NCBI RefSeq assembly: GCF_009749385.1
Contig: NZ_WBIN01000002.1
Span: forward strand, 248,001 to 312,000
Direction of reading: 5' to 3'
Source: Agromyces allii
GTDB taxonomy: Bacteria > Actinomycetota > Actinomycetes > Actinomycetales > Microbacteriaceae
DNA length: 64,000 bases
Shown here: positions 39,015 through 48,210 of the stretch, piece after piece
Position numbering within the stretch: position 1 is the first letter of the stretch
Layout of the letters: every line of letters begins with the position of its first letter
Notes under the pieces: generated by a model
Seen by the model: only the letters and a program-made list of their open reading frames with translations
Told to the model about the DNA's origin: nothing
Database searches by the model: none
Program-made: the position numbers and the translations under genes

Positions 39015-40202
39015 ATGCGCGTCGACCTCCTCACCCGTGAATACCCGCCCGAGATCTACGGAGGAGCCGGCGTGCACGTCGCCGAGCTCGTGCGGGCGCT
39101 CCGGCGCGACATCGAGGTGGTCGTGCGCGCGTTCGGCGCGCCGCGCGACGAGGCCGACACCCACGGCTACGCGACGCCAGAGGCCTTCGACGGCCGCAAC
39201 GCGGCGGTCGGCACCATGGGCGTCGACCTGCTCATGGCTGCGGATGCCGCGGGCGCCGACCTCGTGCACTCGCACACCTGGTACGCGAACTTCGCGGGCT
39301 TCACCGCGAAGCGCCTGCACGGCATCCCGCACGTCGTCACGGCCCACAGCCTCGAACCGCTCCGCCCCTGGAAGGCCGAGCAGCTCGGCGGCGGCTACCG
39401 CCTCTCCTCGTGGGTCGAGCGCACGGCCTTCGAAGACGCCGACGCCGTGATCGCGGTGAGCGAGGGCATGCGCCGCGACATCCTGCGCGCCTATCCCGCG
39501 ATCGACCCCGCGAAGGTCGAGGTCGTCTACAACGGCATCGACCTCGAGGACTGGAAGCCGAACCCCGACCCCGAGCTGGCCCGCGCCCTGGGCGTCGACC
39601 CCGATCGCCCGTCGATCATCTTCGTCGGCCGCATCACACGCCAGAAGGGCCTGCCCTACCTGCTGCGCGCAGCCCGCCTGCTGCCGCCTGAGGTGCAGCT
39701 CGTGCTCTGCGCTGGCGCTCCGGACACGCCCGAGATCATGGCCGAGGTCACGGGTCTCGTCGACGAGCTCCGGACCGAGCGCGACGGCGTCATCTGGATC
39801 GACCGGCACCTGCCCCGAGCCGAGCTCACCGCACTGCTCACGGCCGCGACGGCCTTCGTGTGCCCGTCGATCTACGAACCGCTCGGCATCGTGAACCTCG
39901 AGGCCATGGCCTGCGGCGCGCCCGTCGTCGGAACGGCAACCGGCGGCATCCCCGAGGTCGTCGACGACGGCGTGACGGGAGTGCTCGTGCCGATCGACCA
40001 GTCGGACGACGGCACCGGCACCCCGACCGATCCCGAGCAGTACGTCGCCGACCTCGCCGAGGCGCTCGTGCGCGTCGTCTCGGATCCCGCTCGCGCCGCC
40101 GAGATGGGTGCCGCAGGCCGGGTCCGCGCCGAGCAGCACTTCGCCTGGGACGCGATCGCGGTGCGCACGCGCGAGGTCTACGACCGCGTGCTCGCTCGGT
40201 GA
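39015..40202 (+). CDS. glgA: Glycogen synthase, actinobacterial GT4 type
   Basis: Glycosyltransferase using ADP-glucose; in mycobacteria the homologue (GlgM/GlgA) makes maltose-1-phosphate or extends alpha-glucan. The 395-residue protein starts [20 protein letters not shown], has [40 protein letters not shown] and the donor-binding [18 protein letters not shown]. It is shorter than GT5 glycogen synthases and matches the coryne type. It is divergent from glgC, which supplies the donor. Confidence 0.93.
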   Translation: MRVDLLTREYPPEIYGGAGVHVAELVRALRRDIEVVVRAFGAPRDEADTHGYATPEAFDGRNAAVGTMGVDLLMAADAAGADLVHSHTWYANFAGFTAKRLHGIPHVVTAHSLEPLRPWKAEQLGGGYRLSSWVERTAFEDADAVIAVSEGMRRDILRAYPAIDPAKVEVVYNGIDLEDWKPNPDPELARALGVDPDRPSIIFVGRITRQKGLPYLLRAARLLPPEVQLVLCAGAPDTPEIMAEVTGLVDELRTERDGVIWIDRHLPRAELTALLTAATAFVCPSIYEPLGIVNLEAMACGAPVVGTATGGIPEVVDDGVTGVLVPIDQSDDGTGTPTDPEQYVADLAEALVRVVSDPARAAEMGAAGRVRAEQHFAWDAIAVRTREVYDRVLAR

Positions 40203-40294
40203 ACGCCGTCCGACCGCGTGTCGGCGACCCCGCGAGACCTCCCGTGAGCCCCGGCGGCGCTTCGAGGGTCCATGCGCCAGATAGCATGGTGGAC

Positions 40295-41080
40295 ATGGCG
40301 AGTACGGTGCTGCAGTTCCGGGATGTTTCGGTGGTTCGCGACGGGAATTCGATCCTCGATTCCGTGACGTGGAGCGTCGAATCCGACGAACGCTGGGTCG
40401 TTCTCGGACCGAACGGCGCCGGCAAGACCACGTTGTTGCAGATCGCGGCCGCGGCGATGCACCCGACGAGCGGCGAGGCCGCCGTGCTCGAGGAGAAGCT
40501 CGGCAAGGCCGACGTCTTCGAGCTCCGCCCGATGATCGGCTTCGCCTCCACGGCCATGGCCCGCAAGATCCCTCGCAACGAGACGGTCATCGACACCGTG
40601 CTCACCGCCGCGTACTCGGTCACGGGTCGCTGGAACGAGGAGTACGAGGAGATCGACGTGCGTCGCGCTCAGCGCGTGCTCTCCGAGTGGGGCCTCGAGG
40701 GCTTCGCTGACCGCCGGTTCGGCAGCCTCTCCGACGGCGAGCAGAAGCGCGTGCAGATCGCCCGGTCGGTCATGACCGACCCCGAGCTGCTGCTGCTCGA
40801 CGAGCCGGCCGCGAGCCTCGACCTCGGCGCGCGCGAAGAGCTCGTCGCGCTGCTCGGCGGCTACGCGTCGTCGTCGGCATCACCGGCGATCGTCATGGTC
40901 ACGCACCACGTCGAGGAGATCCCCAACGGGTTCACGCACGCCCTGCTGCTCGCCAAGGGCGGCGTCGTGGCTGCAGGCCCCCTCGCCGAGGCGCTCACGA
41001 GCGAGACGCTCACGAACGCGTTCGGCATCACGATCGAGCTCAGCGAGGCGAACGGCCGCTACACGGCGCGCGCGAGCTGA
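40295..41080 (+). CDS. ABC transporter ATP-binding protein
   Basis: Single ABC ATPase of 261 residues: GPNGAGKTTLLQ, signature LSDGEQKRVQIARSV (Asp in place of the usual second Gly), and LLLDEPAASLDLGAREEL. No permease gene is adjacent, so it may be a soluble or orphan ATPase; the group is close to YlmA/ModF-like ATPases. TAGCAT ends 7 nt before ATG 40295, a leaderless arrangement, so I prefer it to ATG 40286, which overlaps the -10 box. Function unknown. Confidence 0.85.
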   Translation: MASTVLQFRDVSVVRDGNSILDSVTWSVESDERWVVLGPNGAGKTTLLQIAAAAMHPTSGEAAVLEEKLGKADVFELRPMIGFASTAMARKIPRNETVIDTVLTAAYSVTGRWNEEYEEIDVRRAQRVLSEWGLEGFADRRFGSLSDGEQKRVQIARSVMTDPELLLLDEPAASLDLGAREELVALLGGYASSSASPAIVMVTHHVEEIPNGFTHALLLAKGGVVAAGPLAEALTSETLTNAFGITIELSEANGRYTARAS

Positions 41081-41212
41081 GCCTGACCTGAATCCGCTCG
41101 CGGTTCTGCTAGAATCGTTAGCTGGCCCCCTTGGGCCGACATGCTTTCCCGCCGTGCTGCACACGTCGCCGGCGGGATTCACGAGAAAAATCCGATCAGC
41201 AAGGAAGTCACC

Positions 41213-41461
41213 ATGAAGACCGACATCCACCCCGAGTACGCTGCCGTCGTCTTCCGCGACCTCGCCTCGGGCGCAACGTTCCTCACCCGTTCGACGGTGT
41301 CGAGCGACAAGACCATCGAGCTCGACGGCGAGACCTACCCGGTCATCGACGTCGAGATCTCCTCGGAGTCGCACCCGTTCTACACGGGCAAGCAGCGCAT
41401 CATGGACTCGGCCGGCCGCGTCGAGAAGTTCAACCAGCGCTTCAAGAGCTTCGGCAAGTAA
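41213..41461 (+). CDS. rpmE2: 50S ribosomal protein L31 type B
   Basis: Large-subunit surface protein of 82 residues. It begins [20 protein letters not shown] and ends [10 protein letters not shown]; there is no CxxC pair, so it is the zinc-free type B. In many bacteria type B replaces the zinc form under Zur control, but I see no Zur-like site here. AAGGAAG precedes the ATG, and TAGAAT (41110-41115) is a good -10, giving a leader of about 90 nt. Confidence 0.97.
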   Translation: MKTDIHPEYAAVVFRDLASGATFLTRSTVSSDKTIELDGETYPVIDVEISSESHPFYTGKQRIMDSAGRVEKFNQRFKSFGK

Positions 41462-41482
41462 GTTCCGTCAGGAACCCGCCGA

Positions 41483-41520
41483 ACGAAGGGGCGGTCGACT
41501 TCGGTCGACCGCCCCTTCGT
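41483..41520. terminator. Terminator hairpin after rpmE2, UUCG loop
   Basis: A perfect 17-bp stem (41483-41499 with 41504-41520) is closed by C(TTCG)G. It lies between rpmE2 and a convergent gene and can serve both. Confidence 0.9.
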
Positions 41521-41570
41521 CGTTCGCCGGAGCGATCCGGGTCAGCGGCCCTCCAGGCGCCCGACCCCGG

Positions 41571-42272
41571 TCAGCGAACCGGCCAGGCACCCGACGTCGT
41601 GAACTCGGGCTCGCCGTTCTTGCGGCGCCACTCCTGGTAGCTCGCGGCCTGCTCGCGGCTCCAGTCGATCTGGCGCGAATGCAGGTCGCCGAGCGCGATC
41701 GCCGCGAGCTCGGGGTAGGTGCGCGCGATCGCCTGGGCCACTCGGCCCGCCGCGACGGCGTCGGCGCCCGCGTCGTGGGCGTCGTCGAGACGGACCCCGT
41801 AGTGCTCGCAGGTCGCCGTCAGCGTTCGCTTGCCGCGACGGTACTTGTCGACGGCCTTGTCGATGACGAGGGGGTCGACGACCGCGTCGGGCCCGGGCAG
41901 GCCGACGAGTGCGTACCGCTCGGCCTCGCGAGCGAGCACCGTCAGGTCGTAGGCCGCGTTGTACGCGACGATCGGCAGCCGGCGCGCCGCGGCATCCGCC
42001 AGGGCGGCGATGATCTCGGCGACCGCCGTGGGAGCCGCAGCACCCTCGAGACGCGCGCGCTCGGTCGAGACGCCGTGGATCAGCGAGGCGGCCGTGGGGA
42101 TCTCGACACCGGGGTCGACGATCCACTGGCGACGCTCGAGCTCCTCGCCGTCGCGCCCGATCACGCCGACGTGCGCCGTGACGATGCGGCAGGTGTCGAC
42201 GTCGATCCCCGTGGTCTCGAGGTCGAAGACGGCGAGGGTGTCGGCCCAGTGTGCGGCGTTCGCGGAATCCAT
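41571..42272 (-). CDS. DnaQ-like 3'-5' exonuclease
   Basis: Exonuclease-fold protein of 233 residues. Exo I is VFDLETTGIDVD near residues 15-26, followed by IVDPGVEIPTAASLIHGVST, VAYNAAYDLTVL (Exo II) and HDAGADAVAAGRV (Exo III), so the DEDDh residues appear complete. It could be a polymerase III epsilon-like proofreader or an oligoribonuclease-type enzyme; it has no other domain. TAGCCT ends 6 nt before the ATG, so a leaderless mRNA is likely. Confidence 0.92.
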   Translation of the reverse strand: MDSANAAHWADTLAVFDLETTGIDVDTCRIVTAHVGVIGRDGEELERRQWIVDPGVEIPTAASLIHGVSTERARLEGAAAPTAVAEIIAALADAAARRLPIVAYNAAYDLTVLAREAERYALVGLPGPDAVVDPLVIDKAVDKYRRGKRTLTATCEHYGVRLDDAHDAGADAVAAGRVAQAIARTYPELAAIALGDLHSRQIDWSREQAASYQEWRRKNGEPEFTTSGAWPVR

Positions 42273-42431
42273 GGTGGAAGGCTACGGGCGGGCACCGACA
42301 TCGGCGGGGGGGTGCGTCGCGTGTCCCTCGGATCGGGCGTCGCGCCGCCGTGGGCCGAGCTCCCGTCGACTCGTTCCGCGCCTGTGGACACCGACCGACG
42401 CCCAGCCGCGGCGCCGTAGACTGACGAGGTT

Positions 42432-43346
42432 ATGATCGCCTCCCCGTACGCCGAGCAGCTCGCGCGCATCCCAGTCAGCGAGCACCGCCTCGACGTCGAC
42501 GGCACCGAGACCTCCTGGTGGGAGTACGGCCCCGCCGACGCCCCCGTGCTCGTGCTCGTGCACGGGTTCCGCGGCGACCACCACGGGCTCGAGCCCGTCG
42601 TCGCGCAGCTGCCCGGGTTCCGCATCATCTCGCCCGACCTCCCGGGGTTCGGCGCCTCCGACACGTTCGCCAGCGACCCCCACGACCTCGACGCCTACAC
42701 GGCCTGGCTCGACGCGTTCATCTCCGGGGTCGGCATCCAGGGCCCCTACACGCTGCTCGGTCACTCGTTCGGCTCGATCGTGACGTCCGCCGCGGTGGCC
42801 CGCGGCCTGGCCGTCCCGCCGGAGCGCCTCATCCTCGTCAACCCCATCGGGGCGCCGGCCCTCGAGGGCCCGCGCGGCGTCATGACGCGACTCGCCGTGC
42901 TCTACTACCGGGCGGCTGCCGCGCTGCCCGAGCGACCGGGCTTCGCGCTGCTGCGCAACGGCGCGGTCGTACGGGTCATGAGCGTCACCATGGCCAAGAC
43001 CAAGTCCAAGCCGCTGCGCCGCTGGATCCACGATCAGCACGACACCTACTTCTCGGCCTTCGGCACCCGCGACTCGGTGCTCGAGGGGTTCACGACCTCC
43101 GTGAGCCACGACGTCAGCGAGGTCGCCGCCGACATCCGCGTTCCGACGCTGCTCGTCGCCGCCGAGCGCGACGACGTCACGCCGCTCTCGGCCCAGCAGC
43201 GGCTCGCGACGCTCTTCCCCGATGCACGGCTCGAGGTGATCCCCGAGGTCGGCCACCTCATCCACTACGAGACCCCGCAGGCGGCAGCGGCGATGATCCT
43301 CGATTTCCTCGGGTCAGACCACCTCGACTCCGAGGCGCGCGCGTGA
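42432..43346 (+). CDS. Alpha/beta hydrolase
   Basis: Serine hydrolase of 304 residues. The oxyanion motif is LVHGFRGDHHG, the nucleophile elbow LLGHSFGS with Ser112, the acid is likely in AERDDVTPLS and the His in EVGHLIHYE. No signal peptide. TAGACT ends 9 nt before the ATG. The stop overlaps the glycosyltransferase start by GTGA, so the two are made together, perhaps in one envelope-lipid or capsule pathway (inference). Substrate unknown. Confidence 0.9.
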   Translation: MIASPYAEQLARIPVSEHRLDVDGTETSWWEYGPADAPVLVLVHGFRGDHHGLEPVVAQLPGFRIISPDLPGFGASDTFASDPHDLDAYTAWLDAFISGVGIQGPYTLLGHSFGSIVTSAAVARGLAVPPERLILVNPIGAPALEGPRGVMTRLAVLYYRAAAALPERPGFALLRNGAVVRVMSVTMAKTKSKPLRRWIHDQHDTYFSAFGTRDSVLEGFTTSVSHDVSEVAADIRVPTLLVAAERDDVTPLSAQQRLATLFPDARLEVIPEVGHLIHYETPQAAAAMILDFLGSDHLDSEARA

Positions 43347-44443
43347 AGGTCGTCGTCGACTGCCGCTACACCCGCATCGGGCGTCACGACGGCATCAGCC
43401 GCTTCACCGCGGGCATCGTCACGGAGCTCGCGAAGCGGCATCCGCTCACCATGCTCGTGAACGACCACCGCCAGCTCGAGATGCTGCCCGATCTGCCCTG
43501 GCAGCTCGTGAGCGGGCCGACGAGCATCCGCGAACCCCTCGTCGCGCTGCAGGTGCGACGGTTGAAGCCCGACATCGTCTTCTCGCCGATGCAGACCATG
43601 GGGTCGTGGGGCCGCACCTACAAGCTGCTGCTCACGCTGCACGACCTCATCTACTACGAGAACCCCACGCCGCCGCGCGACCTGCCCTGGCCCGTGCGCC
43701 TGCTCTGGCGCCTCTACCACCTCGCCTGGTGGCCGCAGCGCCTGCTGCTGAACCGCGCCGATGCCGTCGTGACCGTCTCCGAGACGACGGCCGGCCTCAT
43801 CCGCGAGCACGCGCTCACCGACCGGCCGGTCACGGTCGTGCCGAACGCGGCCGACGACCTCGCGGTGCCCGACCTGCCGCGCGTGCGGCCAACGGGCCAC
43901 CGACTCGTCTACATGGGCTCGTACATGCCGTACAAGAACGTCGACACGCTCGTGCGGGCGGTCGGCGCCCTGCCCGAGCACGAGCTGCACCTGCTCAGCA
44001 GGATCGGCCGCGACGAGCGCGCGCGGCTCACGCGCCTCGCCCCGCAGGCCCGCCTCGTGTTCCACAACGGCGTGACCGACGCCGAGTACGCCGAGCTGCT
44101 GGGCGGCGCGAGCGCGCTCGTGCATGCGTCGCGTGCGGAGGGGTTCGGCATCCCGTTGGTCGAGGCCATGCGCCTCGGCACGCCCGTCGTCGTCAGCGAC
44201 ATCCCGATCTTCCGCGAGATCGGCGGCGACGCGGCCATGTACTTCGACCCCGATTCGCCCGAGTCCCTCGTCGCGGCGCTCTGGGCGCTCGAACGCGGCG
44301 ACGAGTGGGAGCGGCGCTCCGCGGCATCCGTCGACGTCGCGGCGAAGTACACGTGGGCCGCGTCGGCCGAACGGCTGCTCGAGCTCATGCGACACACGGC
44401 GGGCCCCGGCGGCCGACGGCGCCGCTCGCGACGACGACGCTGA
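43343..44443 (+). CDS. Glycosyltransferase family 4 protein
   Basis: Retaining glycosyltransferase of 366 residues. It starts VKVVVDCRYTRIGRHDGISR, has TLHDLIYYENPTPPRD, VPNAADDLAVPD, VYMGSYMPYKNVDTLVRAV and the nucleotide-sugar motif ASRAEGFGIPLVEAMRLGTP (EGFGIPLVE). The C-terminus ends in an Arg-rich tail (RRRRSRRRR). GTG 43343 overlaps the hydrolase stop. Probably transfers a sugar such as mannose from GDP-sugar to a lipid or glycan; donor not determinable from sequence alone. Confidence 0.9.
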   Translation: MKVVVDCRYTRIGRHDGISRFTAGIVTELAKRHPLTMLVNDHRQLEMLPDLPWQLVSGPTSIREPLVALQVRRLKPDIVFSPMQTMGSWGRTYKLLLTLHDLIYYENPTPPRDLPWPVRLLWRLYHLAWWPQRLLLNRADAVVTVSETTAGLIREHALTDRPVTVVPNAADDLAVPDLPRVRPTGHRLVYMGSYMPYKNVDTLVRAVGALPEHELHLLSRIGRDERARLTRLAPQARLVFHNGVTDAEYAELLGGASALVHASRAEGFGIPLVEAMRLGTPVVVSDIPIFREIGGDAAMYFDPDSPESLVAALWALERGDEWERRSAASVDVAAKYTWAASAERLLELMRHTAGPGGRRRRSRRRR

Positions 44444-44473
44444 CCGCGGACTCCGCACCACGCCCCGTCGGCG

Positions 44474-45082
44474 TCAGCCCGCGGTGCCCGTGGCGGCGCC
44501 CGGCAGCACGAGGGTCAACTCGGCGCCGTCGACGATCACGTCGTGCACCGAGCCGTTGCCGATCACGTAGTCGGGCGTCGGGAAGGTCCAGTCGCTGAGG
44601 TCGAGCATGAGCGCGTGGATCACGCCGCCGTGCGTCACCACGATGACGTCCCCGCCCGGATGCGCGGCCGCGATCTCGAGGAGCGCGGCCCTGGCCCTGG
44701 CGATCACCGCCGATCTCGGCTCGAGGCCGTCGATCGTCGCCGCCTGAGCCTCGACGGCCGCGCGCCCGCCGTGGTCGAGTCCCTCGAGCACCCCGTAACT
44801 GCGCTCCGCGAGCGACGCGACCGGCACCGGCTCGGCCAGGCCCAGCTCGGCGGCGATGATCTGCGCCGTCTCCGCTGCTCGCGAGAGGGTGCTCGCGTAG
44901 ATCCCGCTCCACGGGACGTCGTGGAGTCGGGATGCCGCGTCGACCGCCTGCGCGCGCCCCGCGTCGTTCAGGGGGATGTCGGTGGCGCCCTGGATGCGGC
45001 GCGCCGCGTTCCAGTCGGTCTCGCCATGACGGACGAGGGCGAGTCTGGTCGGCGAGGTGCGGGGGAGGGCGGCAAGCGTCAT
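44474..45082 (-). CDS. Histidine phosphatase family protein
   Basis: Phosphoglycerate-mutase-like phosphatase of 202 residues. The catalytic LALVRHGETDWN (RHG, His near residue 19), STLSRAAETAQII, LAERSYGVLEG and VTHGGVIHALM carry the usual two His, two Arg and Glu. Small molecules such as phosphosugars are typical substrates; this one is unknown. CAGAGT 6 nt before the ATG may be a leaderless -10. Confidence 0.91.
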   Translation of the reverse strand: MTLAALPRTSPTRLALVRHGETDWNAARRIQGATDIPLNDAGRAQAVDAASRLHDVPWSGIYASTLSRAAETAQIIAAELGLAEPVPVASLAERSYGVLEGLDHGGRAAVEAQAATIDGLEPRSAVIARARAALLEIAAAHPGGDVIVVTHGGVIHALMLDLSDWTFPTPDYVIGNGSVHDVIVDGAELTLVLPGAATGTAG

Positions 45083-45150
45083 CCCCACACTCTGGCAGAC
45101 CGAGCGGGTCGCCGACCGCGCGTCACGGACCGGGGCGACCGCGGCGAGCG

Positions 45151-45996
45151 TCAGGCGATGAGCGCCTCGGCGAAGGCGGCGAGCGTCTCGCTCGTGCCTG
45201 CGTCGACCTTCACGGCCGCCCGGCTGTCGCCCTTCGTGATGCCGCGATTCACGACCACGATGGGCATGCGCCGCCGGCGCGCGAGCTCGATGAGCCGCAT
45301 GCCCGAGTTCACGACGAGCGACGAACCGGCGACGAGCAGCACGTCGGATCCGCGCACGATCGAGGCCGCCGCGTCGAAGACCTCGACCGGCACGAACTCG
45401 CCGAAGAAGACCACGTCGGGCTTGAGGATGCCGCCGCACACCGTGCACTCGGGGATCACGAGCGACGCCGCGTCTTCGACGTCGACGTCGCCGTCGGGGT
45501 TCGCGCGGATCGCGCCCTCGAGCTCGAGGCCGGGGTTGAGCGACGCGAGGCGGTCGGCGATCGCCTCGCGGGCGAACTGCTGCCCGCAGGTGAGGCACAG
45601 GACGCGGTCCATGCCGCCGTGGAGCTCGACGACGCGACGACTGCCCGCCTTGCGGTGCAGCCCGTCGACGTTCTGGGTGACGAGGCCGTTCACGATGCCG
45701 GCGGCCTCGAGCTCGGCGAGGGCTCGATGCCCCGTGTTCGGACGCGCGGTGCCGAAGGCGCGCCAGCCGAGATGACTGCCGGCCCAGTAGCGCTTGCGGG
45801 CGGCCTCGGAGGCGAGGAACGCCTGGAAGGTCATGGGCGTGCGCACAGGTGCCCCCTCGCCGCGGTAGTCGGGGATGCCCGAGTCGGTGCTGAGGCCCGC
45901 GCCGGTGAGCACCGCGAGGCGCGACCCGCGGAGCACGTCGATGGCTCGGTCGAGCGTCGCGTCGCCGCGAACGGGGATTTCGAGGTCGGATGTCAC
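45151..45996 (-). CDS. Sirtuin, NAD-dependent protein deacylase
   Basis: Removes acyl groups from protein lysines using NAD. The 281-residue protein has TGAGLSTDSGIPDYRG at 31-46, TQNVDGLH at 107-114, catalytic His126 in VVELHGG, zinc cysteines Cys134, Cys137, Cys184 and Cys187, and the NAD-binding GSSLVVNSG. The set is complete. GTG 45996 follows GGGAG; the ORF could extend to 46083 but those codons overlap the divergent gene's start. The divergent gap holds TAGAAT on this strand. Confidence 0.94.
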   Translation of the reverse strand: MTSDLEIPVRGDATLDRAIDVLRGSRLAVLTGAGLSTDSGIPDYRGEGAPVRTPMTFQAFLASEAARKRYWAGSHLGWRAFGTARPNTGHRALAELEAAGIVNGLVTQNVDGLHRKAGSRRVVELHGGMDRVLCLTCGQQFAREAIADRLASLNPGLELEGAIRANPDGDVDVEDAASLVIPECTVCGGILKPDVVFFGEFVPVEVFDAAASIVRGSDVLLVAGSSLVVNSGMRLIELARRRRMPIVVVNRGITKGDSRAAVKVDAGTSETLAAFAEALIA

Positions 45997-46075
45997 CGGT
46001 TCTCCCTTCGAATCGTCTGATTCTATTCGCGTCGGTTTTCGGGTTTGTTTCGGGGACTGGCAGGCTGGAAGAACC

Positions 46076-46933
46076 ATGCACATCGAACGAGTCCGCGATG
46101 CGGCATCCGACAGCGTCGCAGACTATGCGAATCTGACGGATGTCTCGCTGCGCAGCGCGCACGAGCCCGCGAACGGCCTGTACATCGCCGAGTCCGCGAA
46201 GGTCATCCTGCGCGCGATCCGCGCCGGCCACCGACCGCGCTCGGTGCTCATGGAGGAGAAGTGGCTCGCGGGTCTCGAAGCCGCGCTCGAGCCCTTCGAC
46301 GTGCCCGTGCATCTCGCCGACGCCGACCAGCTCGAGGCGATCACCGGCTATCGCGTGCACCGCGGCGCCCTCGCCGCGTTCGAGCGCCCCGAGCTGCCCG
46401 ATCCGGCCGAACTGCTCGCGACGGCGCGTCGCGTCGTGGTGCTCGAGGACATCGTCGACCACACGAACGTCGGCGCGATCTTCCGGTCGGTCGCCGCGCT
46501 CGGCGCCGACGCCGTGCTCGTGACCCCGCGGTGCGCCGACCCGCTCTACCGCCGCAGTGTGCGCGTGAGCATGGGCACGGTCTTCCAGGTGCCGTGGACC
46601 CGACTGCCCGACTGGGGCGACGCGGTCGGCCTGCTGCACGACGCCGGCTTCACGATCGCCGCGCTGGCGCTCTCCGACCGCTCGATCTCGCTGCAGCAGC
46701 TCGCCGCCGATGCGCCCGAGCGGCTCGCGCTCGTGTTCGGCGCCGAGGGCGACGGGCTCAGCCGCACCGTCCTCGAGGCGGCCGACGAGGTCGTGCGCAT
46801 CCCGATGGCGCACGGCGTCGACTCGCTGAACGTCGCTGCCGCGGCCGCGGTCGTGCTCTACGCGCTCCCCGCGGGCCCTGCACTCGCGGCCGACGCGGCA
46901 TCCGCCCTGCCCGACCGAGGAGGCGAGGCGTGA
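46076..46933 (+). CDS. SpoU-family RNA 2'-O-methyltransferase
   Basis: SPOUT methyltransferase of 285 residues that modifies rRNA or tRNA ribose. The C-terminal domain has VVVLEDIVDHTNVGAIFRS (motif 1), ALVFGAEGDGLS (motif 2) and VRIPMAHGVDSLNVAAAAAV (motif 3), the knot that binds SAM. The N-terminus is an L30e-like substrate domain (ESAKVILRAI). Target not determinable. The stop overlaps the next start by GTGA. Confidence 0.93.
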   Translation: MHIERVRDAASDSVADYANLTDVSLRSAHEPANGLYIAESAKVILRAIRAGHRPRSVLMEEKWLAGLEAALEPFDVPVHLADADQLEAITGYRVHRGALAAFERPELPDPAELLATARRVVVLEDIVDHTNVGAIFRSVAALGADAVLVTPRCADPLYRRSVRVSMGTVFQVPWTRLPDWGDAVGLLHDAGFTIAALALSDRSISLQQLAADAPERLALVFGAEGDGLSRTVLEAADEVVRIPMAHGVDSLNVAAAAAVVLYALPAGPALAADAASALPDRGGEA

Positions 46934-48210
46934 CGGAGGCACCCGCGAAGCCGCGACCGGATGCGAAGGTCTACCGCCGGCGGCGCATCGCCGTATTCAC
47001 GACCCTCGCCGTGCTGCTCGGCCTGCTGACCACGGCGGGCGTCTACACCTCGAACGCCCTCGGCGCACCGATCCCGACCGCGACCCCGCAGGTCGAGGAC
47101 CCGGCTCCTGTCGTGGCCGCGGCCCAAGCGCTCGTGTTGCCCGGCTTCGGCGCCTACGCGGTCGGTGCGGTCGGCTTCGACGGCCTGCTCGCTGCGGGCA
47201 ACGACCAGACGCCGATGGCGCTCGCGAGCATCACGAAGGTCATCACGGCGCTCACGGTGCTCTCGGAGCATCCGATCCCGGCCGGCGAGAACGGGCCCGA
47301 CATCGCCTACACCGATGCCGACGTCGACATCTACTGGGACATGGTCGCCCAGAACGGCTCGGTCGCCCCGGTCGAGGCCGGCGCGACCCTCTCGCTGAAG
47401 GAGAGCCTCGAGGCGCTGCTCATCCCGTCTGGCAACAACTACGGCATCTCGATCTCGAACTGGGCGTTCGGCTCCGAGGCCGCGCTGGCCGAGAAGGCCA
47501 ACGCCTGGCTCGCGGAGCACGGGCTCGCGAACACGCATGTCGTCGACTCCAGCGGCATCTCCGACGACAACGTGGGCACCGCCGCCGACATGGTGAAGCT
47601 CGGCGAGATCGCGCTCGAAGACCCGACGATCGCCGCGATCGTCGCGTCGAAGAGCGTCGAGATCCCCGAGCTCGGCACGCTCACGAACTCGAACAAGCTG
47701 CTCGGCACCCACGGCATCGACGGCATGAAAACCGGCACCACGGATGACGCGGCCAACCTGCTGTTCACGGCCGACTACGCGGTCGGCTCGTCGACCGTGA
47801 CCGTCGTCGGCGTGCTGCTCGGCGGCGAGACCCACGACATCATCGATGCGGCCATCGCCGCCATGCTGGACTCGGTCGTTCCGGGGTTCCACGAGGTCGC
47901 GCCGCTCGAGGCCAACCAGGTGCTCGCCGAGTACGACACGCCGTGGGGCGAGACCGCGAGGGCCCGCGCCGCATCGGGAGCGTCGCTCGTGGTGTGGAAC
48001 GACACGCCCGTCGACGTCGAGGTGAACGCCGATCCCATCACGCTCGCCGTGCGAGGCGACGAGGTCGGCACCGCGATCGTGCGCGCCGGAAGCCAGGAGA
48101 TCATGGTGCCGCTCGTGCTCGACGCGACGCTCAGCGACCCCGGTGCGTGGTGGCGGCTCACCAACCCCGGCGCGCTCGACGAGCAGACGGCTCAGTCCGG
48201 CACGGAGTAG
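46930..48210 (+). CDS. D-alanyl-D-alanine carboxypeptidase
   Basis: Low-molecular-mass penicillin-binding protein of 426 residues that trims peptidoglycan pentapeptides. After a cytoplasmic basic tail there is one helix (FTTLAVLLGLLTTAGVYTS), then the serine-peptidase S11 domain: SITK with Ser100 and Lys103, SGN at 167-169, and KTG at 267-269. A C-terminal beta domain follows. The uncleaved-looking N-terminal helix suggests anchoring by that helix. The 3' end overlaps the convergent SGNH gene by 19 bp. Confidence 0.93.
   Translation: MTEAPAKPRPDAKVYRRRRIAVFTTLAVLLGLLTTAGVYTSNALGAPIPTATPQVEDPAPVVAAAQALVLPGFGAYAVGAVGFDGLLAAGNDQTPMALASITKVITALTVLSEHPIPAGENGPDIAYTDADVDIYWDMVAQNGSVAPVEAGATLSLKESLEALLIPSGNNYGISISNWAFGSEAALAEKANAWLAEHGLANTHVVDSSGISDDNVGTAADMVKLGEIALEDPTIAAIVASKSVEIPELGTLTNSNKLLGTHGIDGMKTGTTDDAANLLFTADYAVGSSTVTVVGVLLGGETHDIIDAAIAAMLDSVVPGFHEVAPLEANQVLAEYDTPWGETARARAASGASLVVWNDTPVDVEVNADPITLAVRGDEVGTAIVRAGSQEIMVPLVLDATLSDPGAWWRLTNPGALDEQTAQSGTE

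Noticed and set aside
41083-41212. Possible Zur site before rpmE2
   Set aside because: No TGAAAAT-type inverted repeat is present in the leader; type B L31 here seems to be the main copy.
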